Assembly: GCA_003660235.1 (NCBI GenBank)
Contig: QGON01000066.1
Coordinates: 62,001 to 126,000, forward strand
Reading direction: 5' to 3'
DNA length: 64,000 nucleotides
Source of the DNA: a bacterium endosymbiont of Escarpia laminata
GTDB taxonomy: Bacteria; Pseudomonadota; Gammaproteobacteria; Chromatiales; Chromatiaceae
Under the pieces are notes generated by a model. It searched no databases, was not told where the DNA came from, and saw only the letters and a list, made by a program, of their open reading frames with translations. Shown here in pieces: positions 33,327 to 44,600 of the stretch (its first letter is position 1; the number at the start of each line of letters is the position of its first letter). A program made the translations under genes and the position numbers.

Positions 33327-34132
33327 GACAGATTCTCCATTTCACACAAGCTAGCCTGTGATTTTGCCGAGTTCATCCCGGTCACCGCCCCTGCAGTCAG
33401 ACGAAAACCAGAACCGCTGGATCTGAGAAACAAAACACCCCGGCAACCGCCGAGGGTAAATCATCTCCAGACATCAAGCGTTAACAAGGCATATTTCGCA
33501 CCAGAAACCTTATCTCATTGTATTTATTAGGAATCACTGACCATGTACCGACTGGAGCAGCGGTGTATGTAAACAATACCGACAGAATAGGCGTCTTTTA
33601 TTTCTGATTTCTGTGGAAAATCGCCTTACTTCCCTTATTTTTCCAATGTTTTTTCGTGCGCTTCACTGAACAACTGCTTGTAAGCTTTTGTAACTGCAAT
33701 ATTTTGTTAAATCCAAAGAATGATTTCCAGATTATTTTCTTGTTGTAAATATTTTCGACACCGCGAAACGTGTGCACTGCCCCACGACAATAACTCTCGC
33801 TACGCAGCAAGATACTGGGAATATAATCCAATGGGATTGAAGGACACGAACGGCCCTGTGGATTTTGAACCCCCAAGCCGTGTATTAACCATATGGGTAT
33901 ATATTCAGCGCATGGTAACCACTGAAGTAACGTATGTGGTGACGACTGCATGGATGCAGGAGGTAGAGCAACGCATGGAGCAGTTGCCGAGTAAAGCGAA
34001 CCGCATCAATCGCGACAGATGCGCTTTGCTACGCTCAGCACATCCTACGATTCCGTGTTTTGCACTCTTTCATGGGTAGCTGAAATACTTACCCGTATGG
34101 CAACTTACGGCTTGCGGATGAGGCTCCTTCAA
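33327..34132. other. 806-bp AT-rich gap upstream of the RHS gene
   Basis: No convincing gene is present. The last part (34018-34049) carries a REP-like hairpin. The stretch 33327-33420 is the leader of the RHS gene with its GGAGA site; the promoter is not clear. Short ORFs here lack ribosome-binding sites. Confidence 0.5.
34018..34049. repeat. REP-like hairpin
   Basis: GATGCGC (34018-34024) pairs with GCACATC (34038-34044) at 6 of 7 positions around TTTGCTACGCTCA, then CTACG follows. The GCTACGCT core is shared with the elements near 1.6 kb and 15.7 kb. Confidence 0.45.
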
Positions 34133-35266
34133 TTAGCGTCTTCTTCTGGTCCTTTCTATCTGCGGTGTGGCAAAGGCCTCATTCGAAGGCAGTGACTCAG
34201 CACCGCCGCTCACCGAGGTGACAACGTAGTAGTAGGTCACGCCATTGGTAAGTCCCTGGTCCCAGTAGCTACAGTAGTCACAGACATAACCGATCTGCGT
34301 GTAGGGTCCGCCAGCGGTGGTACTGCGGTAGACGTTGTAGCTGTCGGCACCGGTCACCGGTGTCCAGATCACGAACACTTCCGTCGGCTTCGCACGGGCC
34401 GTCACATCGAAGACCGTCTGTACTGCTGTGGCCTGCACGGTCACAGTCAACGTAGCTAGATCCATGCTACCGTCGTCGTCGGCAACCCGGACCGCAACCG
34501 TGTAACTGTCTGTGCTGTTCCAGGTATGGCTCTGTGTAACACCGGTATCACCTGAACGCGTGAACGTCACTCCGTCATAGCGCCAATCCCACTCGTAGGA
34601 GACGATGGCATCCGGGCTCGATATTGAGCCACCGGCATCGTAACTGCCCGCCTGCCCTTCATTCAGCCGCGTATCACCGGTCAACGCTGCGGTCGGAGCG
34701 AGATCGCTTACCGTCACCGTGGTGGTATCGGTATTCTCCAGCAGACCGTCGCTGACCTTCAGGCTCGCGCTGAAGATGGTGTCGTCGGCCTGTACCGGCA
34801 GGGTCACCTGAGCGCCAGTCGCATCGTCATACTGACCGTCGCCGTCCAGATCCCAGGCATAGCTCATCGGTTGCGGACCACTGTCCGGGTCGTTCGATGC
34901 GCTGCCGTCCAATGTGATGCCGTTGCCCTCGTTGATGACATAAGGTCCACCTGCATCGGCAGTCGGCCCGACGTTGGCCGCATCGACTCCGATTTGCAGG
35001 GTATCACTGCCCGATGCACCTTCATCATCGGTCACAGTGTAGATACCATCCTCTGCGTAGGTGTGGGTCTGGCTAAGGCCTCCGCTGGCGCTTGGGCCGT
35101 CACCAAAGTTCCACTCGACAGTGTGGGTGTCCGCACTGCCAGGATCGGTGAAGCTGCCGTTGAAGCTGGCCGTGTCGCCTTCGTTGATGGTCTGATCCGG
35201 TCCGGCATCCACAACCGGCGCCACGTTGTTCCAGTCTGCTTTCTTCGCAGCTATTTCAATCTGCAA
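34133..35266 (-). pseudogene. 5'-truncated PKD/FN3 gene copy
   Basis: An open frame of 377 residues contains three to four PKD domains and the FN3 module with GYVCDYCSYWDQG and tail RTRRRR, as in the genes ending at 15789 and 62487. It has no signal peptide; the only start is a TTG with no ribosome-binding site, and homology begins abruptly at NNVAPVVDAGPDQTINEG (junction near 35231) after an unrelated AAKKADW. One PKD has lost part of a strand (YTVTDDEGASG instead of YTVTVTVTDDEGA), an in-frame 12-bp loss. It is most likely a recombination remnant of a giant gene rather than a working gene. Confidence 0.75.
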
Positions 35267-35535
35267 GACCTACCCGCAGTACGAGTACGGCTGAGACCTT
35301 TGCCCCGTAATTCCTTAACTTTCTATAAATCGATGGTTTTTTACTTCCTATTCGCTAAAAGTGATATTTCCATTCGCATTGAATTACCATGATTTTAGTC
35401 AGGTTAATTGCTCATTCCAGTTTTCCCCTTGGAAACTTGCGTTAATAATTTTTGGAAAGGCTTCAAATTGTCATCAGTTGGTGCCCATTTTTCAATTTAG
35501 CGCATTTTCGCGGCTGAAAGCCTTCTTCAACTGAA
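35267..35535. other. AT-rich gap between PKD remnants
   Basis: No gene is supported. The sequence is AT-rich and lies between the truncated PKD copy and the decayed FN3 copy. It probably represents non-coding sequence downstream of a lost giant gene. Confidence 0.4.
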
Positions 35536-35757
35536 TCAGCGTCTAGAACGTCTCTCCTGCGGCGTGGCGCTGGCTTCGTTCGACGAGAGTGACTCGGCAC
35601 CACCTATCGCTCCCGTTATCTTCTCCCCCCTGCTGGACCGAGCAACAGGGGTTGCGCTCGCTTCATTCGAGGAGAGGGCCGAAGTGACTACAGCGTAGTA
35701 GGTCATGTCATTTGTCAGACCTTGATCCCAGTAACTGCAGTAGTCACAGACATACTT
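35536..35757 (-). pseudogene. Decayed FN3 C-terminal module with duplicated tail
   Basis: Read on the minus strand, this gives YVCDYCSYWDQGLTN ... VVTSALSSNEASATPVARSSRG, then a second, partial copy AESLSSNEASATPQERRSRR and a stop (TCA at 35536-35538). It is the FN3/Arg-tail module without upstream coding sequence, with two tails fused head to tail. It cannot be expressed as a secreted protein. It documents a third event of loss or duplication at this spot. Confidence 0.7.
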
Positions 35758-35876
35758 CTGTCATAACATCCTGCGGGCACACACACCAATCTGTTTCAAG
35801 GCAACTTCCTTATTTTTCCACCAAACGGCACTCCACATACCGACCGAATCTAGCGGACTATCTGCCCAACTGGTAG

Positions 35877-37205
35877 CTAGGGTGCCTGGAAAGTCGCCTG
35901 GGCTTCAATAACATATCTACCCGCTGCCAGGTTTACAGACACCTGAGCAGTACAACCTCCAAAGCCATCACAATTCCCAAGGGTCGCCGTTTCAGTAAAG
36001 GGGAGACCTCCGGGACTCGGTTTGACGACCACGTCGACCGTGGTGCCCTCCGGCACCTCACTGGATGCCACATCGACTGCAACGATCCCGGGAGCTGGTA
36101 ACAGAATATCCACCTCTCCCATCCACCCTTGGGGCAGTTCTGAAAGCAGTTCACCATTGACCTGCGAAACCACCTCACCAGCAACGCTCGTGATCGCCAC
36201 GCTGGACGTAATCGGATTAGCCAATGGGCCGGGAGCAGGCACACGCGTGGCAATAGGCGTGGTATTGCTGCCTGGCAAGGTATTGGTAAAGGCCTCCAGA
36301 CGAACGGCGCCATAGGATGCGACGGTACTTCCTCTCAGGGCATTGACCCTTCCCGTTCCGGTGATGGTATCGGCAATGACACGTACGGATCCTCCACTGC
36401 CTGCTGCGCCATTACTCGCGCAGGTTGATAACCAATACGCCCCCCCGGCAGCACCATTGGCATTGAGGGTGCCATTAATCTCGACAGTACCGTTGGCGGC
36501 AACGAGTAGTGCACCGCCACCGCCACCACCGCCACCACCGGAGCAACCCAGATCTATGCTTTCAGAACGGCCACCGCCACCACCTGAACCGCCGATCATG
36601 GGCAGGAGTTCGGGGATACCCACAAACTGGCCTGGCTGAGCAGCGACAACAGGATCGAGGGTCGAGCCATCTCCACCTGCCGGACCAAGTCCGGCGCCAC
36701 CATCACTCTGGAAGTTCACCAGCAGGTAGCCACCATCACCGCCACGGAACCCCCCTGGGCCGCCCAGACCGCCAATGCCATTTATCGCGTTAGAGCCTCG
36801 TGTACCCACCACACCGTTAAGATCGATTCGGTTACCAGCCGCTATAGTCAGATCACCGTTGATGAGCAACGTAACATCCGTATTGGCAGGATTGCGCTGA
36901 AAGTTGATCACGGCATTAGTGGTGGTGCCAGGAAGATCAAAGACCGTGAAGCTGTCGAAGATGAACACCCCGTCATCCGGTAGCGGGATAGTGATGGAAG
37001 ATCCCACGCGCACCGTCCCCGCAGGCCAGGTCGCCTCAACGGCGCTATCGAAATCCCCCAGGCTGTTAGGATTACCCACGCATCCGCAGATATCGAGCGC
37101 AAGGGCGGTTGCTGACCATGTCAGAAGTCCCAGAGCGATAGACATCATCAGCAAAGGCTGCCTCGTCCGGTTCTTGATGGGTGAGATAAAGTCTGTTGAT
37201 TTCAT
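35877..37205 (-). CDS. Gly-rich secreted protein, last gene of the right-hand giant unit
   Basis: This 442-residue protein has a signal peptide (QPLLMMSIALGLLTWSATALA) followed by a cysteine pair (ICGC). Beta-rich sequence, a Gly-rich central part (about 130-290, including poly-Gly runs such as CSGGGGGGGGGALL) and a C-terminal Ig-like domain with two cysteines (NCDGFGGC) follow. ATG 37205 is preceded by GGAG at 8-nt spacing; the ATG three codons earlier would be too close to it. The start lies 72 bp after the 3728-aa gene and is probably co-transcribed. The function is not recognised. Gly-rich repeats of this type occur in surface polymers and adhesins. Confidence 0.75.
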   Translation of the reverse strand: MKSTDFISPIKNRTRQPLLMMSIALGLLTWSATALALDICGCVGNPNSLGDFDSAVEATWPAGTVRVGSSITIPLPDDGVFIFDSFTVFDLPGTTTNAVINFQRNPANTDVTLLINGDLTIAAGNRIDLNGVVGTRGSNAINGIGGLGGPGGFRGGDGGYLLVNFQSDGGAGLGPAGGDGSTLDPVVAAQPGQFVGIPELLPMIGGSGGGGGRSESIDLGCSGGGGGGGGGALLVAANGTVEINGTLNANGAAGGAYWLSTCASNGAAGSGGSVRVIADTITGTGRVNALRGSTVASYGAVRLEAFTNTLPGSNTTPIATRVPAPGPLANPITSSVAITSVAGEVVSQVNGELLSELPQGWMGEVDILLPAPGIVAVDVASSEVPEGTTVDVVVKPSPGGLPFTETATLGNCDGFGGCTAQVSVNLAAGRYVIEAQATFQAP

Positions 37206-37277
37206 GACATGCACTCCCGAATTTTTCTCTTCTCTCTCAGAAAGAGGGTTGGTGTGAGCGGATTGAATAACAACATC

Positions 37278-38600
37278 TCACTGCACCTCCACACCGACAG
37301 ATGGGGCCACCGTTGGCGGTAATTCCCCTGTTGTAAAATCGCCGACCTGTACTTCGAGTTCGCGACTCTCATCACCAAAGTCAAGCCTGATGATCGTCTC
37401 GCCGGTAATTCCGCTGATCAGGGTAAACGCTGCTGAAACCTCGCCGATGGGGATGGTGATCTGCGACTCCAGCACATCCGCGACATTGAAGTCACCGCTG
37501 GCGAAGGTCACGGTGACTTCGGAAACCGCAGGTTGCTCGAGCAGGCGCACCTCCACTAGGGCCTGATCCGCTACCGGCAGGTTCACTTGACCGACTGATG
37601 GCAACGACAGCAACCGTATTCCGACCGGACGTGCGACCGTTGGCGGCGCCGTCCCCACTGAAGGCAACCCGACGAACACCGTAAGCTCACGCACCAGGCC
37701 ATCGGTTGTCAGGGTTAGAACGGCCGTTCCCTCAGCGCCGGTCACCAGCGACAGGATAGCCGACTGGCCTCCGGATGGGATGACCACCGGTCCAGCGACA
37801 CCTGCAACAACAGGATTATCGCTGGTTACCACCACATTCATTTCCACCACCGCTGGATTATCCAGCAGCAACAGGGTGATATCCCGCGCACTGCCGGCGG
37901 ACAGCATGACTTGACCAACGGAGGGCGCCTCAGGAATCACCACACCTATAGGTGCGGCTACCAACGGAGGTTCGGTGCCGATGAGTGGTATACCGACGGT
38001 CACTGTCAGCCTTCTCACCTCTTCCCCGGCCCTGAGGATCAACTCTGCCGTCCCCTCTGCGCCCGTATCGATGGTAAGCACGACAGTCAACTCGTTTTGC
38101 GGCACCATCGGGCTACCCGGAATATCGGCGACAGCCGGGTGGCTGCTGCTGACGATCAGGGAGGTATCGGCAGTCGCCGGCGAACCAAGTACTGTCAGGA
38201 CCAGAGTCCGCTGGCTGTTTTCCGGCAGAATCACACGACCCAGGTGTGGCGGACTCAGCACCATCGTCCCCACTGCCTGAGCCAGTGGCTGCAGCTCCTG
38301 GCCACTCAGCGGCGTGCTGACCGAAACCACGACAGCCTCAGTACCGAGAATTGAATTCACCAGCACGCTGGTACTCCCTTCGGCCAAGCCGTTCACCGGC
38401 ACATCGATAGCCTGCGAACCTGCCGGCAAGACAACAGGCGTGCCCGGCACTGCGGCCACACTCGGGTCCACGGCATTCAGGTCGATGGTCAGATCCTCAC
38501 CCAGCGTCGTCGAGACAGACAGCTTCAGATCCGCCGTGCCACCCAACGGAACACCCAACAGTTGCGGCGTCACCCTGAGACCTACGCCCACATTCACCGT
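37278..38600 (-). repeat. C-terminal ~320-bp (107-aa) repeats of the 3728-aa gene
   Basis: Each unit runs P-x-G-V ... PSVGQV-x-L ... LL-x-x-PAV ... VAxV ... IPxGxxSA ... EGTAxLxL ... REL-x-V-x-VG-x-P-x-x-GT-x-PP-x-VA. Three clear copies and one divergent copy are present. The array ends within a new unit. Confidence 0.65.
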
Positions 38601-41600
38601 CACGGCATCCTGTGCAATCTCCACACCGCTGCTGTTGCGTGCCGATGCGGTGATATTCAACACTGGGACATCTGCTGCGGCCGGAGTATTAAAGGCCACT
38701 ACGAAGGGTGGACCCGTGACAGGCGCCAGCTCAACGCCGTTCACCGCGAACAGCACACTGGCTACGCCGAGTCCCGCACTGGCGCGAGCATCCAGATCGA
38801 TCTCCGTGAGTTCCGGCACGGTCTCTCCACCCGCCGGGAAGGCGATGGAAAAGGCACCGGTAGTGAAGCTGAAGCTTAGTGTCCCGGCCAGGGGATTACC
38901 GGCCAGATCGGTGATTCCGTCGGTCAGGTCGGTAACCACCAAGGTATCCAGCGGCAAGGGTTCGTCCGGCAGGAAGCTGGCCAGCGTATCGCCGCCTTGC
39001 AGTTCAAGCGTACCTGCCAACGGATTACCGCCGGCACTGACCTGGAAGGTCGTGCCGTTGACAGAGGCGGGCGCTACGGGCTCACTGAAGATCACCTGAA
39101 TCCTGGTAGCGATAGAGACCCCCGTAGCACCGTCCAGCGGCGAGATGGCAGCCACCTGGGGAGGTATAACATCTGGTGAGGCAGTGGTGAAGCCGGAAGT
39201 GAAGAGTGCCGTCAATGCGTTGCCCGCAGAGTCGGTTACCGCCGTATCCACCGTAAGCATATAGTCCGCACCCGGCTCCAGGAGGCCGTCACTGGGCGTC
39301 AGTGTCACCAGGGTATTTTCGGCGCTGAAGGCGAAGCCCACCGGCTCCACGCCGCCGTCGGCAAGGGTCAGGCTCGCGGCCGTTACCGAGGCGGGATCGA
39401 TGGCTTCGCTGAACCGCACGACGACCGTAGCTGTCAGATCGACTTCAGACGCACCATCGGCCGGAGTCACCTCGATGACCTCAGGTCCGACCACATCGAG
39501 AATATTCACGGTCACCGCTGTGGCGTTGACCAGGTTGCCACCCAGATCGCGCGCCGTCGCATTCAGGGTCACACTGCCACCGGTGGGCGGCGGGGTGGCG
39601 ATATTGATGTTGAAGACCTCGCTGACATCAGCACTGACAGGCGCAATGACTCGGCTTTCCGAGGCCGTTGCCGCACCGCTGGCGCTCAGGGAGATCTCTG
39701 TGATGCCGGCGTTATCGGTAGCGTCGATGGTCACCACCAACGGAATACCAGGGTCATGATCGCTGCCCGCCGTGGGACTGCCGATTGTGACAATGGGCGC
39801 AATGGCGTCAGCCACGGTCATCGTGACCGTCTGCACCACACTGGTATTGCCGGCGGCATCGATTGCGGTCACGCTCAAGCTCAGGTCACCGGGCTGGGTC
39901 GCCGCCGGAACCGGAATATTGAAACTAACCTCTACCGGTGTCGCTGGATCGGGCAGCACCTCTGTCCCACTAAGATCACTGCGTACGCCGCTGGAGACAT
40001 AGCGAACCTCCTGCACTCCGACATCGTCTTCGGCCTGTACCGTCAGGGTGAGAGTTGCCCCTGTGTCGACCGTCGTACCCGGTTGCGGTGCCAGGATGGA
40101 CGCCACAGGCGGCTCCACGTCACCGACATCGAGGGTCAGGATAGTGTCGCTGCTGCGGTTACCCACACCGTCGATGGCCACCCCAACCACCTGGATCGTA
40201 CTGTCATTGGCGGCCTCCGCCGGGACTGTGAAAGAGAAGTCCACGGTCACGCCGGCTCCGACAGGAACCGCCGGCACCAGGTTGGGACCGAGATCGAGCC
40301 CATCGCCTGTGGCGCGGAACTCCACCCCGGACACTTCGACATTGTCACTGGCCGTGGCCCGAACCGTCACTGCCTGACCCTGCAATACCCGGATGGCACC
40401 GCTGGATGTTGCCAGCGAATCCACCGCAGGCGGAACGGTATCGGCAATCTGCAGGATACGGACAGGCGACACTTTCGAGTTGCCCGCAGCATCGGCGGCA
40501 TTCGCTGCAATCTGAATCGTACCCGGCGCCTCGAAGCTAGCCGGGATGTTCAGGGTGAAGACCTCGGTAGCCATTGGTCGTGGTGGGTTCAGGATTCGCT
40601 CTGCGCACTCGGCGAGCGCTGGTGTGCAGTTCAGGCTCAGGCTGGTAACGGCCAGGTCATCGCTGGCCGATACCTGCACATTCACACTCGTGCCCGCAAC
40701 CACCTGTGCCTGATTCACCGGACTGTCGATGGCCACTTGCGGCGCAACTATGTCTTCCACTGGCAGGATCAACCTCGCAGACGGGCTGATCTGGGCCAGG
40801 GAATCGGTTGCAACTGCCTGCACAGTCAGGGTCTGTCCAGACGGGGCATCGGCGGGCACCGTGATCTCAAAGTCCGTTGTGAACTGGGTCAGGCCGGGAG
40901 ACGGTGCGACCGTCTGCGAGTCATTGAGCACACCGATGGCGGAAAATGAAACCGGACCGACCTCGAGGTCGTCGCTTGCCGTGACCTGAAAACTGCAGGT
41001 CTCACCGGCCCCGACGCTGTTCCCGCAGGTTAGGCTGGTCAACGCCACCGACGGTGGCTGGTTTGGCAGCACGTCGATGTCCAGCAGTGCAGGCACTGAA
41101 CGGTTACCGCTCTCATCCACGGCAGTGGCCGTAATCTCGACGCGCGGGACGCCGACCGGCAGGGCTACATCCACAAGGAACGGTGCCGCATCGACAACGG
41201 CCGGAGCCTGCCCGTCGATGACATATTCCATGCGCGCCAGATCCGTACCCGTCACGTCGGGTATGACGCTGACACTGGTCCCTTCAATGCGTGTGGGCGT
41301 TCCCTGCAGGGCGAGAAAATTCAACACCGGCGCCAATGTGTCGACCGTGCTGAACTGGGCGGTAAACGGGAGATTCTCCAACGCATTCCCGGCCAGATCC
41401 TGGATACTGTCTGCGATGATCGTATAGATCCCGTTGGGCTGGAGGAAATCGTCCGGTGTGAAGATCGCCACGCTATCGCCGAGGGTCAGGGCCACCTGAC
41501 CAGCAACCGGTTGGCCGCCATCATCCAGCAGTGACAGGTCGATGGACGCCTGGACCGACTCGGAAAATGTCAGACGCACCACCTCTTGCGGAATCACCCC

Positions 41601-44600
41601 GGTCTCACCCGCCTGCGGGCTGCTGGAGGAGACTGTCGGCGGGATGATGTCCGCAGTGCGGAAGATGCTGACAAAGGGGTCGAGTAGTTGCAGTCCGACC
41701 AGATCCTGTGGACCGGCCGGTGCGCCATCGACCGTGAGGCTATAGATCCGGTCACTCTCCAGTGGATCATTTGGGGTAAACAGGACCCTCGTATCCCCAT
41801 CCAGGAGAGTGGTCGTGCCCGTCACCTGGGCACCACCATCCATCAGACGGACACTCCCGAGTGAGCCCTCCTGCATCGGTTCGTTGAAAAGGATCTCGAC
41901 AGAGGCATCCACTGCCACACCGCTCTCTCCATCTTGAGGCGTAACCATCAATACCCGAGGCGCGCTGTTGTCGAGGGTGAGGTCAGCAAAATCCAGATCG
42001 GGATCGGCGACAGTCAAAGTACCGGTGGCCTGACGAACGCCTGCGCTCTCCGGCTCGAAGGCATCCAGGGTGACTGGCCCCAGCGGAATACCCAGGAACT
42101 CGAATTCTCCAGTCAGATCCGTGGTGATCTGCAGAATGCCAGATTGGAGTGAACTCTGAGGCTGGAAGCGTAAAGTCACGTAGGTATTGGCCGCAGCCGT
42201 GAAACCATCCGCCAGCAGCATGCGCCCATGCACTGAACCCGTAACACCCAGCTCAACGGTAATGGGTACACTCTGGTCCGGGGTATCAATGACGCCGGTG
42301 CTCACGCCTCTCACTGGACCCGATTCTGCGGAGACAAAGAACTCACCCACCGGTACACCAGGGAAGCTCACCTGACCGCTGACATCGGTGAAAGCAGTGA
42401 AAGAGCCGCTAAAGGGGTGTCGACCCGTTTCACCAGGCAGTCTGGCGCTGGCTTCCAAATTCACCCTGGCACTCGGTTCCGGAACACTGTTCGCGTTCAC
42501 CACAACCACTGTCACCTCACCGATCCCACGCAACGTCAAGGTCACCGCAGCCGTCTCGCCGACCTGCCCGATGGTGGTCTCGCCGGCCCCGCCATTGAGT
42601 TCATTGGCCAGTGAATGCGCCTGGAGTCTGTAATTGCCCAGTTTCAGAAACTCAAAGGTAAACTCACCATTGGTATCAACTGCGGCTGTGCGTGAACCCT
42701 CAGATCCACTTAGGGTGACCTCCACGTTGTCCACCGGATTGCCGTCGGTGCCCAGCACCTGGACCTGCACTGCACCGAAGCCCTCCAGAATGATATTCTG
42801 CACCACCAGGTCGCCTTCGAAACCGATCGAGCCATCGGCGTCGCCGCTGAATCCAGTGGATACATCCTTGGCCGACAGGGAGAAATTACCTACGGCGACG
42901 CCGTCAAAACGGAAGCTGCCGTCTGTTCTGGTGGTGGACTGGAGCCGCACCGCCGCCGCGCCCGAACCCGAGAGTGAGACGTGCGCCCCGGCGACTGGGG
43001 TTACGCCGTCAGCCTGGGTCACAAAACCCTCCACGCTGCCGTGGCCGAACTGGATGACGGTGATGTCCACCAAGTCACCCTGCACGAACAGTTCCCCACT
43101 GGCCCTGCCGAGGCGACCGGTAAGGGGATCGCTGGCCTCCACCGTGAACCGGCCTACGGGTATGGCATCCAGGAAGAAACGCCCGTCCGAATCCGTGTTG
43201 GCGTAGGCCTGGATGCCACCGTTGAGGATTACGTTCGCGTTGGCCACCGGAGTGATGCCATCGGCCGCCAGGTAGGTGCCGGTGACCGTGCCCGCCCCAA
43301 GCAGTGTGAGCACCAGGGTCGTCTCGCCGTCGCGGTCGATGGCGCCGCTGGCCCGGCCCTTGAGACCGGTGCCCTGCTCCTCGGCCATGACGCCGAACTT
43401 TCCCTCGGTGACGTTGAAAAATTGCACCTCACCTGCCCCATTGGTGACACCATCCAACTCGTCACCCGGGAAACCTGAACGCTTGAGCGAAACATTGGCG
43501 TCAGGCACCAGCGACCCATCCGGACGCTTGACGATGACCCGGGTGTCTCCCAAGCCGAGCAGGCGGATCTCTAAATCAGTATTTTCGCCGGCCAGCACTG
43601 CCGCCCTGGCTTGGCCAGTGAGACCGCTGATGGGATCGAGCGCCGTGACCGTGTAAGCGAATTGGGGAATCGGGAAACTGCTGACGAATCGCCCGTCGGG
43701 ATCAGTACGAACTGTGATTCCATCACCATAGTCAATGGTCACATCCACGTTGGCCGGTGCCGGGGTCACGCCATCGGGCAAAAACACAATACCGCTGAGG
43801 GTGCCGCTGGTCTCGACCATCAGCGGGAACTGCAGGACGATATTGTCCCAATTCGGCGTATTGACGCTGAGTTCACCGGTAAAAGTCGGACGGCCTGACT
43901 CCAGGGTGCTGGCTGCTTCCAGCTTGAAGGTTCCGGAACGAATGCCGGTATTCTGGAAGGTATCCAGATCGAACAGGGCGATACCACCGTAAGCAAACTC
44001 GCCTGTATCCAGGTCGGTATCCATTCGACCGTGTTCCTTGAACTGGGCCGCCCCATTATCCGCCACCCCGAGGGCTGATATGCGGGTGCTGGCGGCCGCT
44101 GGCAGACCATTGCCCGCCAGCGTTACACCGGAAACATTGCCCAGCGGCAGGTAATCGATGTCGGCGAAGAGCGTGGTGCTGTCCTGGAACAGGTCGACCT
44201 TGGTCCAACCGAAACCGTGGGAGAGATCGGCCGCCGGCGGTCCGCTGAGGAGGGTTTCGCTAATGTTAAAAGCAGTTTCCAGGGCATTCTGGTAGGCGGC
44301 CAGCGCCGCATTGTCATCACTGTAATTCGGTGCCTGAGCCTGACAGTTCAGATCCGGTGGTGGATCGGGTGGTATGGCGGTAAAGGCCGAACAGGCCGGG
44401 ATGCCACGTTTTTTCATGAATTCAATGAGCCCCTGCTGGCCGGGACCCGGCGCCTGCAGGAGATAACCACCCAACGGCCGGTCGTGAAAGCGGAACTGGC
44501 CAGCGTCATTGGCAAAGACAAACTCGTATCCGCCGGAACGGACGATGCGCACAGTGGCGCGTGGCACCGGGTTGCCGTTGGCATCGCGCACCGTACCCTG

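Noticed and set aside
33720-34079. 119-aa plus-strand open frame in the gap
   Set aside because: It runs through the REP-like hairpin, has no ribosome-binding site and no recognisable feature.
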